The notes below the pieces were generated by a model that did not search any database, was not told where the DNA came from, and saw nothing but the letters and a program-made list of their open reading frames with translations. Shown here one piece after another: positions 1 through 6,157 of a stretch of 11,224 nucleotides of DNA. The position numbers were made by a program, and so were the translations under genes. The DNA is from Actinomycetota bacterium (GTDB lineage Bacteria > Actinomycetota > Actinomycetes > Actinomycetales > Microbacteriaceae), in assembly GCA_009699665.1 (NCBI GenBank), contig WLNS01000041.1, positions 1 to 11,224 on the forward strand, given 5' to 3'. The stretch's first letter is position 1; each line of letters starts with the position of its first letter.

Positions 1-855
1 AAGCGACTCTGCGGCGGGAGCGTCGCTGACGCGGTGGCGTTTCTCGCCAACGATCCCGCGCGAAAGATCCGGAGCACCGACGCGCTCCAGGCGTGGATGC
101 AAGATTTGTCCGACACCGCAATCCGCGAACTGGGCGAGACGCACTTCGACATCCCTGAACAGATGCGCAAACTCGAGTGTCGCATTGCACCCACAAAAGA
201 CGGCGGCATCTACTACACCGGGCCGAGCGACGATTTCTCGCGCGCGGGGCGCATGTGGTGGAGCGTGCCCGAGGGCATCACCGAGTTTGATACCTGGCGC
301 GAGACAACCACCGTGTACCACGAGGGTGTTCCCGGCCATCATCTTCAGGTTGCTCAAGCGGTCTACAACGCGGGTCAGCTGAACACGTGGCGTCGACAAC
401 TGGCCGGGTCGAGCGGGCATGCCGAGGGGTGGGCGCTGTATGCCGAACGCCTCATGGCAGAACTCGGCTACCTCGATGACGACGGCGACCGCTTCGGTAT
501 GCTCGATGGTCAACGAATGCGCGCCGCCCGCGTGGTGCTCGACATCGGTGTGCACCTCGGCAAGCAACGGCCCGACGGAAAGGGAGTCTGGACTGCCGAC
601 TACGCCTTCGAGTTCATGCGCAAGAACGTGTTGCTCGAAGAAGAGTTCGTTCGTTTTGAGGTGACCCGCTATCTCGGCTGGCCGGGCCAGGCTCCGTCAT
701 ACAAGGTCGGCCAACGTATCTGGGAACAGCTGCGCGCGGAATCCGAGCGTCGCGAGGGGGCATCCTTCGATCTGAAAACGTGGCACAAGCGTGCCCTAGA
801 CATTGGCGGCACGGGCCTCGACACCCTGAAGAAAGCTGTGCTCGGGGACTGGTAG
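1..855 (+). CDS. DUF885 family metallopeptidase, C-terminal part (5' end outside window)
   Basis: The reading frame is open from base 1, so the gene starts upstream; 284 codons are visible, roughly the C-terminal half of a family whose members are usually about 550-600 residues. Family features in order: 'FDIPEQMRKLECRIAPT' (from about codon 53), 'YYTGPSDDFSRAGRMWW', the putative zinc site HEGVPGHH (codons 107-114, bases 319-342), then 'GHAEGWALYAERLM' with a probable third zinc ligand Glu at codon 142, and the tail 'RYLGWPGQAPSYKVGQRIW'. These match the DUF885 (PF05960) signature, a family of predicted zinc-dependent peptidases or carboxypeptidase-like enzymes of unknown substrate. A GTG at 34 is not the real start, because conserved-looking sequence continues upstream of it. 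A hairpin about 20 nt past the stop may end the transcript. Family assignment is firm; biochemical role is inferred. Confidence 0.9.
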   Translation, partial: KRLCGGSVADAVAFLANDPARKIRSTDALQAWMQDLSDTAIRELGETHFDIPEQMRKLECRIAPTKDGGIYYTGPSDDFSRAGRMWWSVPEGITEFDTWRETTTVYHEGVPGHHLQVAQAVYNAGQLNTWRRQLAGSSGHAEGWALYAERLMAELGYLDDDGDRFGMLDGQRMRAARVVLDIGVHLGKQRPDGKGVWTADYAFEFMRKNVLLEEEFVRFEVTRYLGWPGQAPSYKVGQRIWEQLRAESERREGASFDLKTWHKRALDIGGTGLDTLKKAVLGDW

Positions 856-876
856 CGAGCATATCGGCGAAGGCGT

Positions 877-899
877 GGCGCGCTGTGTTGAAGCGCGCC
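877..899 (+). terminator. GC-rich hairpin after the DUF885 gene, possible terminator
   Basis: A perfect 7-bp inverted repeat, GGCGCGC (877-883) and GCGCGCC (893-899), with a 9-nt loop lies 21 nt downstream of the TAG at 853-855. No T-run follows, so it is not a classical intrinsic terminator, but hairpins without a U-tract are often proposed as terminators in high-GC actinobacteria. The 8-mer ATCGGCGA flanks it on both sides (863-870 and 901-908). Its role is inferred from position only. Confidence 0.4.
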
Positions 900-1035
900 C
901 ATCGGCGACGATAAAGTATCTCCGAATATCGTTTTACGTTCGCAGGGTTTCTCGGTGTGAGTCGGGGCGATGTTCTTGCGCTCACGAACCGCGGCGCCTG
1001 TGTTGCGTCAGGCCTGAAGAGAAAGTCGACGCATC

Positions 1036-2547
1036 TTGCCTAGGACAGTTCATAAACGTGTGACCGCCACGGCCCTAGTTACTGTGGCGCTGCTACTGGG
1101 TGCGGCGCCGGCAATTGCGGAGGTTGCGACGTGGGCTCAGCCCGTCGATGTATCTGTGCCTGGCGGGTATGCGCTGGAGCCGCAGGTTGTGGTGGATTCG
1201 ACCGGCCGTGCCACGGCTGTCTGGTACCGCAGCGAAGACGGTGGCACCAGCATTATTCAGTCGAGCACCTCGGTCAACGGTGACGACTGGACGGCCCCCG
1301 TAGACCTGACCGATCCCACGCCTTTCGAAGATGCGGTTGGGCAGCAGGTGGCGGTAGATTCGACCGGCCGCGCCACCGCGGTGTGGAATCGTTACAACGG
1401 CACAGACTATGTCATTGAATCGCGTTCGTCCCTGAGTGGTGACGCATGGTCGAACACCGTTGTCCTGTCAGCGCCTGGCGGGACTGCCAGTGCCCCGCAG
1501 GTGGTGGGGGACGCGACCGGCCTCGCCACAGCAGTCTGGACCCGATCCAACGGTACTAATGACATCGTCCAGTCCAGCACGTCTCTCAATGGCGGACCCT
1601 GGTCGACCCCCGTGGATGTGTCCGCACCTGGTGGGGACGCGAGCTTTCCGCAGGTGACCGTGGACTCCACCGGCCGCGCCATAGCCATCTGGCAGCGCAA
1701 CAACGGCACCACTGACATTGTCCAGTCCAGCACGTCTCTCAACGGCGGACCCTGGTCGACCCCCGTCGACGTGACCGCTTCTCCCGGGTTCGCGGCCGCT
1801 CCTCAGGTGACCGTGGACTCCACTGGCCGCGCCATCGCTGTCTGGGTGCTCGCCAACGGCCCCAGGTACATCATTCAATCGAGCACGTCTCTGAACGGTG
1901 GCGCCTGGACTGCTCCCGTCGATGTGTCTTCACCCGTTGCGGATGCGGGTCTCCCGCAGGTGACTGTAGACGCGACTGGCCTCGCCACAGCGGTCTGGCA
2001 GCGCGCCATCCTTCTCGACCTCAACGATTGTTCTGGCATTTGCAACAACATCATTCAATCGAGCACGTCCCTCAACGGCGGTCCGTGGTCGCCCCCCGTC
2101 GACCTGTCATCACCTGATTCGAATGCGGGTCAGGCGCAGGTGACCGTGGACTCCACCGGCCGCGCCACAGCCGTCTGGGACCGCTCCAACGGCGGCCAAC
2201 AGATTGTTGAGTCGAGTTCATCTGTTAACGCTGGTGAGTGGTCGGCCCCCGTTGTTCTCTCATCATCCAGTGGGGGTGCAAGCAACGCGCAAGTGAGTGC
2301 GGATCCCACCGGTCACGCTGTCGCGGTGTGGGTCGGCTTTGACGGAATCGGAAGCCTTATCCAATCGAGCTCCACATACGGCACCGCGGAGCCGGGTTCG
2401 GATCAGGGCGCCTCCACCGACACGGATGTCGATGTGGGGTTGCTGGTGGGCGTTGCCGGGGGTCTGCTGCTGGTGATTGGTGCCATCGTCGCTGCAATCG
2501 TTATCCCCATCGTCGTCACCGTGCGTCGTCGCGCGAAAAAGGGATAG
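1036..2547 (+). CDS. Secreted, membrane-anchored protein of eight ~51-aa propeller-like repeats
   Basis: No characterised gene is recognised. The 503-residue product has a Sec-type signal peptide (basic n-region RTVHKR, hydrophobic core about 10-23, likely cleavage after APAIA at 28). It continues with eight repeats anchored on tryptophans 33, 85, 138, 189, 240, 291, 351 and 402. The repeat reads roughly 'WsxPVDvSxPxgxAxxPQVtVDsTGrAtAVW', followed by an N/D-G stretch and 'IIQSSTSLNGG', which resembles a degenerate Asp-box of sialidase/BNR propellers. A Gly/Ser/Asp-rich linker (about 448-466) leads to a transmembrane helix (about 467-495) and the basic tail RRRAKKG, so the repeat domain should face outward; there is no LPxTG motif. 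A ligand-binding or adhesive surface role is possible, but no enzymatic residues can be assigned. The TTG start is chosen because the later GTG (1060) would remove all positive charges from the signal peptide; the upstream 'GAAGAGAAAG' is only a weak ribosome binding site. Confidence 0.8.
   Translation: MPRTVHKRVTATALVTVALLLGAAPAIAEVATWAQPVDVSVPGGYALEPQVVVDSTGRATAVWYRSEDGGTSIIQSSTSVNGDDWTAPVDLTDPTPFEDAVGQQVAVDSTGRATAVWNRYNGTDYVIESRSSLSGDAWSNTVVLSAPGGTASAPQVVGDATGLATAVWTRSNGTNDIVQSSTSLNGGPWSTPVDVSAPGGDASFPQVTVDSTGRAIAIWQRNNGTTDIVQSSTSLNGGPWSTPVDVTASPGFAAAPQVTVDSTGRAIAVWVLANGPRYIIQSSTSLNGGAWTAPVDVSSPVADAGLPQVTVDATGLATAVWQRAILLDLNDCSGICNNIIQSSTSLNGGPWSPPVDLSSPDSNAGQAQVTVDSTGRATAVWDRSNGGQQIVESSSSVNAGEWSAPVVLSSSSGGASNAQVSADPTGHAVAVWVGFDGIGSLIQSSSTYGTAEPGSDQGASTDTDVDVGLLVGVAGGLLLVIGAIVAAIVIPIVVTVRRRAKKG
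1561..1773 (+). repeat. Near-identical 60-bp segments, 153 bp apart, inside the repeat protein gene
   Basis: Bases 1561-1620 and 1714-1773 differ at only 4 of 60 positions by direct reading, all silent or nearly so. The offset of 153 bp is exactly 51 codons, one protein repeat. Other repeats (for example 1870-1905 and 2050-2085) are clearly related but more diverged. This pattern indicates a recent duplication or gene conversion between neighbouring repeat units. Confidence 0.8.
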
Positions 2548-2592
2548 ACGCTCACGCAGTTTGTTGGAGTGCTGCGCAAACGCCTAAGCGTC
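2547..2592. terminator. Possible bidirectional terminator between convergent genes
   Basis: Two genes converge here with only 36 nt between their stops. The segment holds nested complementary pieces: GACGCT (2547-2552) with AGCGTC (2587-2592), and inside it CGCAG (2555-2559) with CTGCG (2572-2576), or alternatively GTTTG with CAAAC. The arms are short, the loops are long and there is no T-run on either strand, so termination here is only a guess from position and symmetry. Confidence 0.25.
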
Positions 2593-4164
2593 GGCTTCGA
2601 GAATCGCCATGGCGGCGTTGTGCCCGCCGATGCCGCTGACCGCTCCGCCGCGCTGTGCGCCAGAACCACACATGAGGATGCGCGGATGGTCGGTGCCCAC
2701 ACCCCAGCGGGCGGCCGGCGTTGAGAGATCGGCGTCGTCCTCGAGCCAGGGCCACGAGAGCAGCCCGTGGAAGATGTTGCCGCCGGTCATGTTGAGCGCA
2801 TCCTCAAGGTCAATCGTGGTCTTGCCTTCGACACAGGGGGCGCCGTTGCCGTCGATGGCGAGGCAGTCTTCGATCGGCTCAGCGAGCACGGAGTTGAGCG
2901 AGGCCAGCACGGCGGCCACGAGCGTGGCGCGCATCTCGTCATTGTTGTCGCGCGTGAGCAGGGCGTGCGGCACGTGCAGGCCAAAAACGGTGAGCGTCTG
3001 ATAGCCGGCTTCGCACAATCCGGGAGACAGAATGCTCGGGTCCGACAGCGAGTGGCAGTAGATCTCACAGGGTAGGGGCGAGGGAATCTCTCCGCGTACT
3101 CCGGCGGCGTATCCGGCAGCCAGCTGCGTGTACTTCTCGTTGATGTGAAAAGTGCCGCCGAAGGCTTGTTCTGGGGTCACGGTCGCATCGGCCAGCTGGG
3201 GCAGGCGCGTGAGCAACAGGTTGACCTTGATCTGTGCGCCCTCCGGGCGAACCGAATCGGGCAGCGGGGTGCCCGTGAGTTGGCCGAGCACCCAGGGTGA
3301 CACGTTGGCCAGCACCCAACCGGCCTCGAGCGTGTGAGCCTCACCGCCAATAATGACGTCAACCTCGCACGAGCCACCGGGGGCACCGCCGCGAATCGCG
3401 CAAACGTCAGCCGACGTGATGATCTCGGCGCCAGCCTCTCGAGCGGCCCGCGTGAGCTCGCCCGAAACGGCACCCATGCCGCCGATTGGGACATCCCAGT
3501 TGCCCGTGCCACCGCCGATGACGTGATACAAAAAGCAGCGATTCTGATCGAGTGACTCGGACTCGGCTGAGACGAAGGTGCCAATGAGTGCGTCGGTCAG
3601 CGCCACGCCGCGAGCGATGTCACCGTCAAGGTCAGCCTCGATGACCTCGGAAAGCGGGCGCTCAATGAAGGCGTTCCAGAGCTCATCATCTCCGACCAGC
3701 TCGCGCACCTGAGAGCGAGTGCGCAGGGGTTCGGTCACGCTCGGCCACAGTTTTTGAGCCAATCGTGCGGTCTTGCCGTAGAAGGTGGTGAATCCGGCAG
3801 CATCACTGGCCTCACCGATACCCGCGAACGAGCTGGCGGTGGCGACGGAATCGTGGTTGTCGACGAGCAGGCCTTTTTCCGGGGCGCCGGGAACCGGGGT
3901 GTACGACGAGTAGCGGCGACGAGCCAGTCGGATTTGAAGCCCCAGGTCATCGATGATGCGTTGCGGGAGGAGCGAGACCAGGTACGAGTAACGCGAGAGG
4001 CGCGCATCCACGCCCTCGAAGGCCTCGGCCGAAATGGCTGCACCGCCCACGTGATCAAGGCGCTCGAGCACGGCAACCGAACGGCCGGTGCGAGCGAGGT
4101 ATGCGGCGGAGGTCAGGCCGTTGTGGCCGCCACCAACAATGACGACGTCGTAAGTCTTCTTCAC
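2584..4164 (-). CDS. FAD-dependent oxidoreductase, PYROXD2 / phytoene-desaturase-like (COG1233 type)
   Basis: The 526-residue product begins with a dinucleotide-binding fold: 'YDVVIVGGGHNGLTSAAYLA' with GxGxxG at 11-16, then the acidic strand end 'AVLERLDHVGGAA', which together bind FAD. The C-terminus has the second family signature, 'GNIFHG' (462-467) and 'MCGSGAQRGGAVSGIGGHN' (498-516), which completes the flavin site in amine-oxidase and carotene-desaturase-like proteins and is especially like human PYROXD2 and its bacterial relatives. It is probably a cytoplasmic flavoprotein; the substrate cannot be told, and no other carotenoid gene is present to support a desaturase role. The open frame extends 39 codons upstream, but that part is unlike the family, so GTG 4164, four residues before the first beta-strand, is chosen. 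The gene is divergent from the S15-type hydrolase and converges on the repeat-protein gene. Confidence 0.85.
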   Translation of the reverse strand: MKKTYDVVIVGGGHNGLTSAAYLARTGRSVAVLERLDHVGGAAISAEAFEGVDARLSRYSYLVSLLPQRIIDDLGLQIRLARRRYSSYTPVPGAPEKGLLVDNHDSVATASSFAGIGEASDAAGFTTFYGKTARLAQKLWPSVTEPLRTRSQVRELVGDDELWNAFIERPLSEVIEADLDGDIARGVALTDALIGTFVSAESESLDQNRCFLYHVIGGGTGNWDVPIGGMGAVSGELTRAAREAGAEIITSADVCAIRGGAPGGSCEVDVIIGGEAHTLEAGWVLANVSPWVLGQLTGTPLPDSVRPEGAQIKVNLLLTRLPQLADATVTPEQAFGGTFHINEKYTQLAAGYAAGVRGEIPSPLPCEIYCHSLSDPSILSPGLCEAGYQTLTVFGLHVPHALLTRDNNDEMRATLVAAVLASLNSVLAEPIEDCLAIDGNGAPCVEGKTTIDLEDALNMTGGNIFHGLLSWPWLEDDADLSTPAARWGVGTDHPRILMCGSGAQRGGAVSGIGGHNAAMAILEADA

Positions 4165-4171
4165 TTCTGCA

Positions 4172-4177
4172 ACGTTA
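4172..4177 (-). promoter_or_regulatory. Candidate -10 element for a leaderless oxidoreductase mRNA
   Basis: On the minus strand, TAACGT fits the actinobacterial TANNNT -10 pattern. Seven nucleotides separate it from the GTG at 4164, so transcription could begin at the start codon. No Shine-Dalgarno sequence is visible in front of that GTG. No good -35 hexamer was found, so this is tentative. Confidence 0.3.
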
Positions 4178-4297
4178 GCGGGATGAGCGCACCAATGCCG
4201 GTCACGCTGTTGCGTTAACTTCCCTCGTCGGTTGCGCAGGTGGTCTGGGGGATGCCCCCCGCCGATTGCCGACGGCATCATCTTGACGTTTCGGCAA

Positions 4298-4322
4298 GGT
4301 GGTTGAGCCTGTCGAAATCACC
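4298..4322. repeat. Dispersed 'GGTTGAGCCTGTCGAAA'-type actinobacterial intergenic repeat
   Basis: A 25-bp imperfect palindrome with the core GGTTGAGCCTGTCGAAA (4301-4317) and outer arms GGTG / CACC. Near-identical sequences (often written GGTTTCGACAGGCTCAACC) are, from memory, scattered in many copies between genes of Microbacteriaceae and related Actinobacteria. Read in the frame of the downstream hydrolase it gives 'WLSLSK', an artefact often seen in over-extended gene starts; this is one reason to start the hydrolase later, at 4348. Confidence 0.75.
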
Positions 4323-4335
4323 CGGGCCTAGGGCG

Positions 4336-4341
4336 GATACT
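4336..4341 (+). promoter_or_regulatory. Candidate -10 element for a leaderless hydrolase mRNA
   Basis: GATACT lies six nucleotides before the ATG at 4348, close to a TATACT-like -10 hexamer, so transcription could begin at the A of the start codon. The only possible ribosome binding site is a poor GGGCGGA at 4331-4337, which overlaps this element. No convincing -35 hexamer at 16-18 bp was seen. Tentative. Confidence 0.3.
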
Positions 4342-4347
4342 GAGACC

Positions 4348-6009
4348 ATGACTTTGCGCGATGGTGACCACGTTCCCTGGACCCTGCGACCAGGCAAAGA
4401 CCCGGATGCCGACCCGCACTACCCCGGTCACGGGTACACGCTCATCGAAGACGGTGACATGATCTTCGAGCGCGACGTTGCTGTCGAGCTGCGGGATGGC
4501 ACGACCATCTTCGTCGACGTTTTTCGCCCGGCGGCCGAGGGCCAGTACCCCGTCGTGCTGGGATACGCTCCGTTTGGTAAGCACCCGCACATCGACTGGG
4601 ACTCGGCTTTCCCCGGTGCTGACATCCCGCCGGGGAACTCCAAATACACCGCCTTTGAAGCGCCCGACCCCGTGGTCTGGACAAGAGCCGGATTCGTCAT
4701 CGTCAACGTCGACCCGCGCGGAATCGGGTACTCCGAGGGCATCGCGCAGTTCATGACCGAGCAGGAGGGTCGCGACGAATACGACGTAATCGAGTGGCTC
4801 GCCGTTCAGTCGTGGAGCAACGGAAACGTCGGCACAAACGGTGTTTCCTATTTCGCAATGTCGGCTTATCAGGCCGCGGTTCAGAAGCCGCCGCACCTCA
4901 AGGGCGTCATACTTTTCGAAGCCCTGAACGATTTCTACCGTGACGTGAAGTTTCACGGAGGCATTCCCAACTTCGGCATGTGTCATGGCTGGATGCAGAT
5001 GATCTCGCGCTCGAAGACCGCCGTCGAAGACCTGGAGGCCGGTATGCGCGAGCATCCGACCTACGACGAGTTCTGGTCGAGCCGCGTCGCTGACCTGTCG
5101 AAGTTCGAGGTGCCGGTGTGGCTCGTTTCGAGCTGGGCGAACGCGGGCATTCACACGCGTGGCACTCTGCAGGCCTGGGGTGAGATTGCCTCGACAGAGA
5201 AGTGGATTGACCTCAATGCGCGCAAAGAGTGGTCGTACTTCTACCAGCCCGAGATGGTTGCCAAGCAGATGGCGTTCTTCGATCGGTTCTTGCGCGGTAA
5301 CGCCTCGGCGATTGACGATTGGCCTACGGTGCTGTGTCAGGTGCGCGATTCGTTGAAAAAGAACCACCACCGGGTTGATACGCAGTACCCCCTCACCAGT
5401 ACCGAGTATCGAGAGATGTTCTTAGACGCTGGTGACGGATCGCTAAATCCGAAACGCGTGGAGCGCTCCTCAACCGCCGATTACGACGCCAAGACCGGCA
5501 TTGTGACCTTCGAGTACACATTCACCGAGACAACAGAACTCATCGGTCCGGCTTCGCTCAGCCTGTGGATGCAGGCGCTCGGCGCCGACGATGCCGACGT
5601 TTTCGTTGGACTGCGCAAGTTCGATGCTGCCGGCAACGAGGTCAACTTCGAATACCTGGGTTTCTTTGAAAACGGGATTGTCGGTCTGGGTTGGCAGCGG
5701 CTCTCTCTCCGCGCGCTCGATGAGGCAAAGTCGACCCCGGCCAAACCGTATCCAGCGTTCACCGAATTCGAGCATGTCTACAACGACGAGGTTGTGAACC
5801 TAGCGATTCCGATTCTCGATGCGGCCACGCGGTTCGAGGCCGGAGAGAAGCTCGTTCTCGACATTCGCGGCTTCGACCAGATTGCCGGGGGCGGAATGAT
5901 CCCGCAACACCCCGAAAACCGCAACCGCGGCCGTCACGTGATTCACACGGGCGGTGAGTTCGCGAGCACACTGCTGCTGCCGTTCGTTCCACTGGCACAC
6001 GAGAAGTAG
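4348..6009 (+). CDS. CocE/NonD-type alpha/beta hydrolase (peptidase S15 fold) with altered catalytic region
   Basis: The 553-residue product has the architecture of X-Pro dipeptidyl-peptidase/cocaine-esterase-like enzymes. An N-terminal strand region (38-67, 'DVAVELRDGTTIFVDVFRP') leads into the hydrolase core with 'VNVDPRGIGYSEG' (119-131) and the nucleophile elbow GTNGVSYFAMS (Ser167). A C-terminal jelly-roll-like domain (about 350-548) carries 'DVFVGLRKFDAAGN' (417-430). There is no signal peptide, so it is likely cytoplasmic. Where the family usually has G-W-x-D for the catalytic Asp, this protein reads SSWANAGIHTRG (261-272, Asn265), and the usual 'GPWxH' region reads 'NARKEWSYFYQPE' (290-302). 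The Asp and His thus look replaced or moved; similar wording occurs in an S15 subgroup I recall but cannot name. Substrate unknown. ATG 4348 is preferred over the frame's upstream extension, which only translates a dispersed repeat. Confidence 0.85.
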   Translation: MTLRDGDHVPWTLRPGKDPDADPHYPGHGYTLIEDGDMIFERDVAVELRDGTTIFVDVFRPAAEGQYPVVLGYAPFGKHPHIDWDSAFPGADIPPGNSKYTAFEAPDPVVWTRAGFVIVNVDPRGIGYSEGIAQFMTEQEGRDEYDVIEWLAVQSWSNGNVGTNGVSYFAMSAYQAAVQKPPHLKGVILFEALNDFYRDVKFHGGIPNFGMCHGWMQMISRSKTAVEDLEAGMREHPTYDEFWSSRVADLSKFEVPVWLVSSWANAGIHTRGTLQAWGEIASTEKWIDLNARKEWSYFYQPEMVAKQMAFFDRFLRGNASAIDDWPTVLCQVRDSLKKNHHRVDTQYPLTSTEYREMFLDAGDGSLNPKRVERSSTADYDAKTGIVTFEYTFTETTELIGPASLSLWMQALGADDADVFVGLRKFDAAGNEVNFEYLGFFENGIVGLGWQRLSLRALDEAKSTPAKPYPAFTEFEHVYNDEVVNLAIPILDAATRFEAGEKLVLDIRGFDQIAGGGMIPQHPENRNRGRHVIHTGGEFASTLLLPFVPLAHEK

Positions 6010-6043
6010 CGAGCGTCGACAACTATAGTCATTGACCCAGCGG

Positions 6044-6070
6044 CCAACCTTCGCTTCGCTTTAAGGCTGG
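6044..6070 (+). terminator. Imperfect hairpin after the hydrolase gene, possible terminator
   Basis: CCAACCTT (6044-6051) pairs with AAGGCTGG (6063-6070) with one mismatch around an 11-nt loop, 34 nt past the TAG at 6007-6009. A second pairing, CCCAGC (6036-6041) with GCTGGG (6066-6071), competes for the same right arm. No T-run follows. The role is inferred from location. Confidence 0.35.
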
Positions 6071-6075
6071 GGCCA

Positions 6076-6121
6076 CACGGCTAGGTACCTTCGTAACGGA
6101 ACGTTATGGAGGCCAGCCGTG
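6076..6121. repeat. Nested inverted repeat next to the tRNA-Arg scar
   Basis: Outer arms CACGGCT (6076-6082) and AGCCGTG (6115-6121) are exact reverse complements over 7 bp. Between them sits a second exact hairpin, TAACG (6094-6098), loop GAA, CGTTA (6102-6106). The structure ends one base before the conserved part of the tRNA-Arg fragment. It could be part of a recombination site, a protein-binding site or a small structured transcript; the sequence does not decide. Confidence 0.45.
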
Positions 6122-6122
6122 A

Positions 6123-6157
6123 GAGGGACTCCAACCCCCAACCTTCTGATCCGTAGT
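6123..6157 (-). other. tRNA-Arg(ACG) 3'-half fragment, probable decayed attachment site
   Basis: The minus strand reads ACTACGGATCAGAAGG, then GTTGGGGGTTGGAGTCCCTC overlapping it slightly in the variable region. This matches the anticodon loop (anticodon ACG at 6153-6155), the 3' anticodon strand TCAG, the variable loop and the TpsiC arm of bacterial tRNA-Arg(ACG). The 5' half (acceptor, D arm, 5' anticodon strand) is absent. The expected acceptor 3' strand (CGGGCGCACC-like) is replaced by unrelated bases, and the invariant TpsiC-loop C56 reads G (GGTTGGAGTC instead of GGTTCGAGTC). It cannot be a working tRNA. Such 3' tRNA halves are typical of attachment sites left by integrases that target tRNA genes; the scar interpretation is an inference. 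Confidence 0.7.

Noticed and set aside
1407..1878. Minus-strand frames opposite the repeat protein, themselves showing repeats
   Set aside because: The repetition is inherited from the plus-strand repeats; no separate start signal or family features.
1141..2340. Tandem repeats at ~153-bp spacing considered as a CRISPR or satellite array
   Set aside because: The period is a whole number of codons, the unit is coding throughout and degenerate as a protein repeat is, and there are no short identical repeats with unrelated spacers.
4165..4281. 39-codon N-terminal extension of the oxidoreductase frame
   Set aside because: The added residues are unlike flavoprotein leaders, and the FAD-binding strand begins directly after the GTG at 4164.
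4240..4347. 36-codon N-terminal extension of the hydrolase frame
   Set aside because: It translates the dispersed repeat ('WLSLSK') and a G/C hairpin and lacks family similarity; ATG 4348 gives a natural start.
4318..5370. Long (350-codon) minus-strand open frame opposite the hydrolase gene
   Set aside because: It lies wholly antisense to a well-supported gene in high-GC DNA, its residues look like a reverse-strand shadow, and no family motif is present.
6076..6121. Integron attC site
   Set aside because: The outer arms do not carry the RYYYAAC / GTTRRRY core boxes, and no integrase or cassette arrangement is nearby.
6123..6157. Functional tRNA-Arg gene
   Set aside because: The 5' half and acceptor strand are missing and TpsiC-loop position 56 is changed, so the cloverleaf cannot form.
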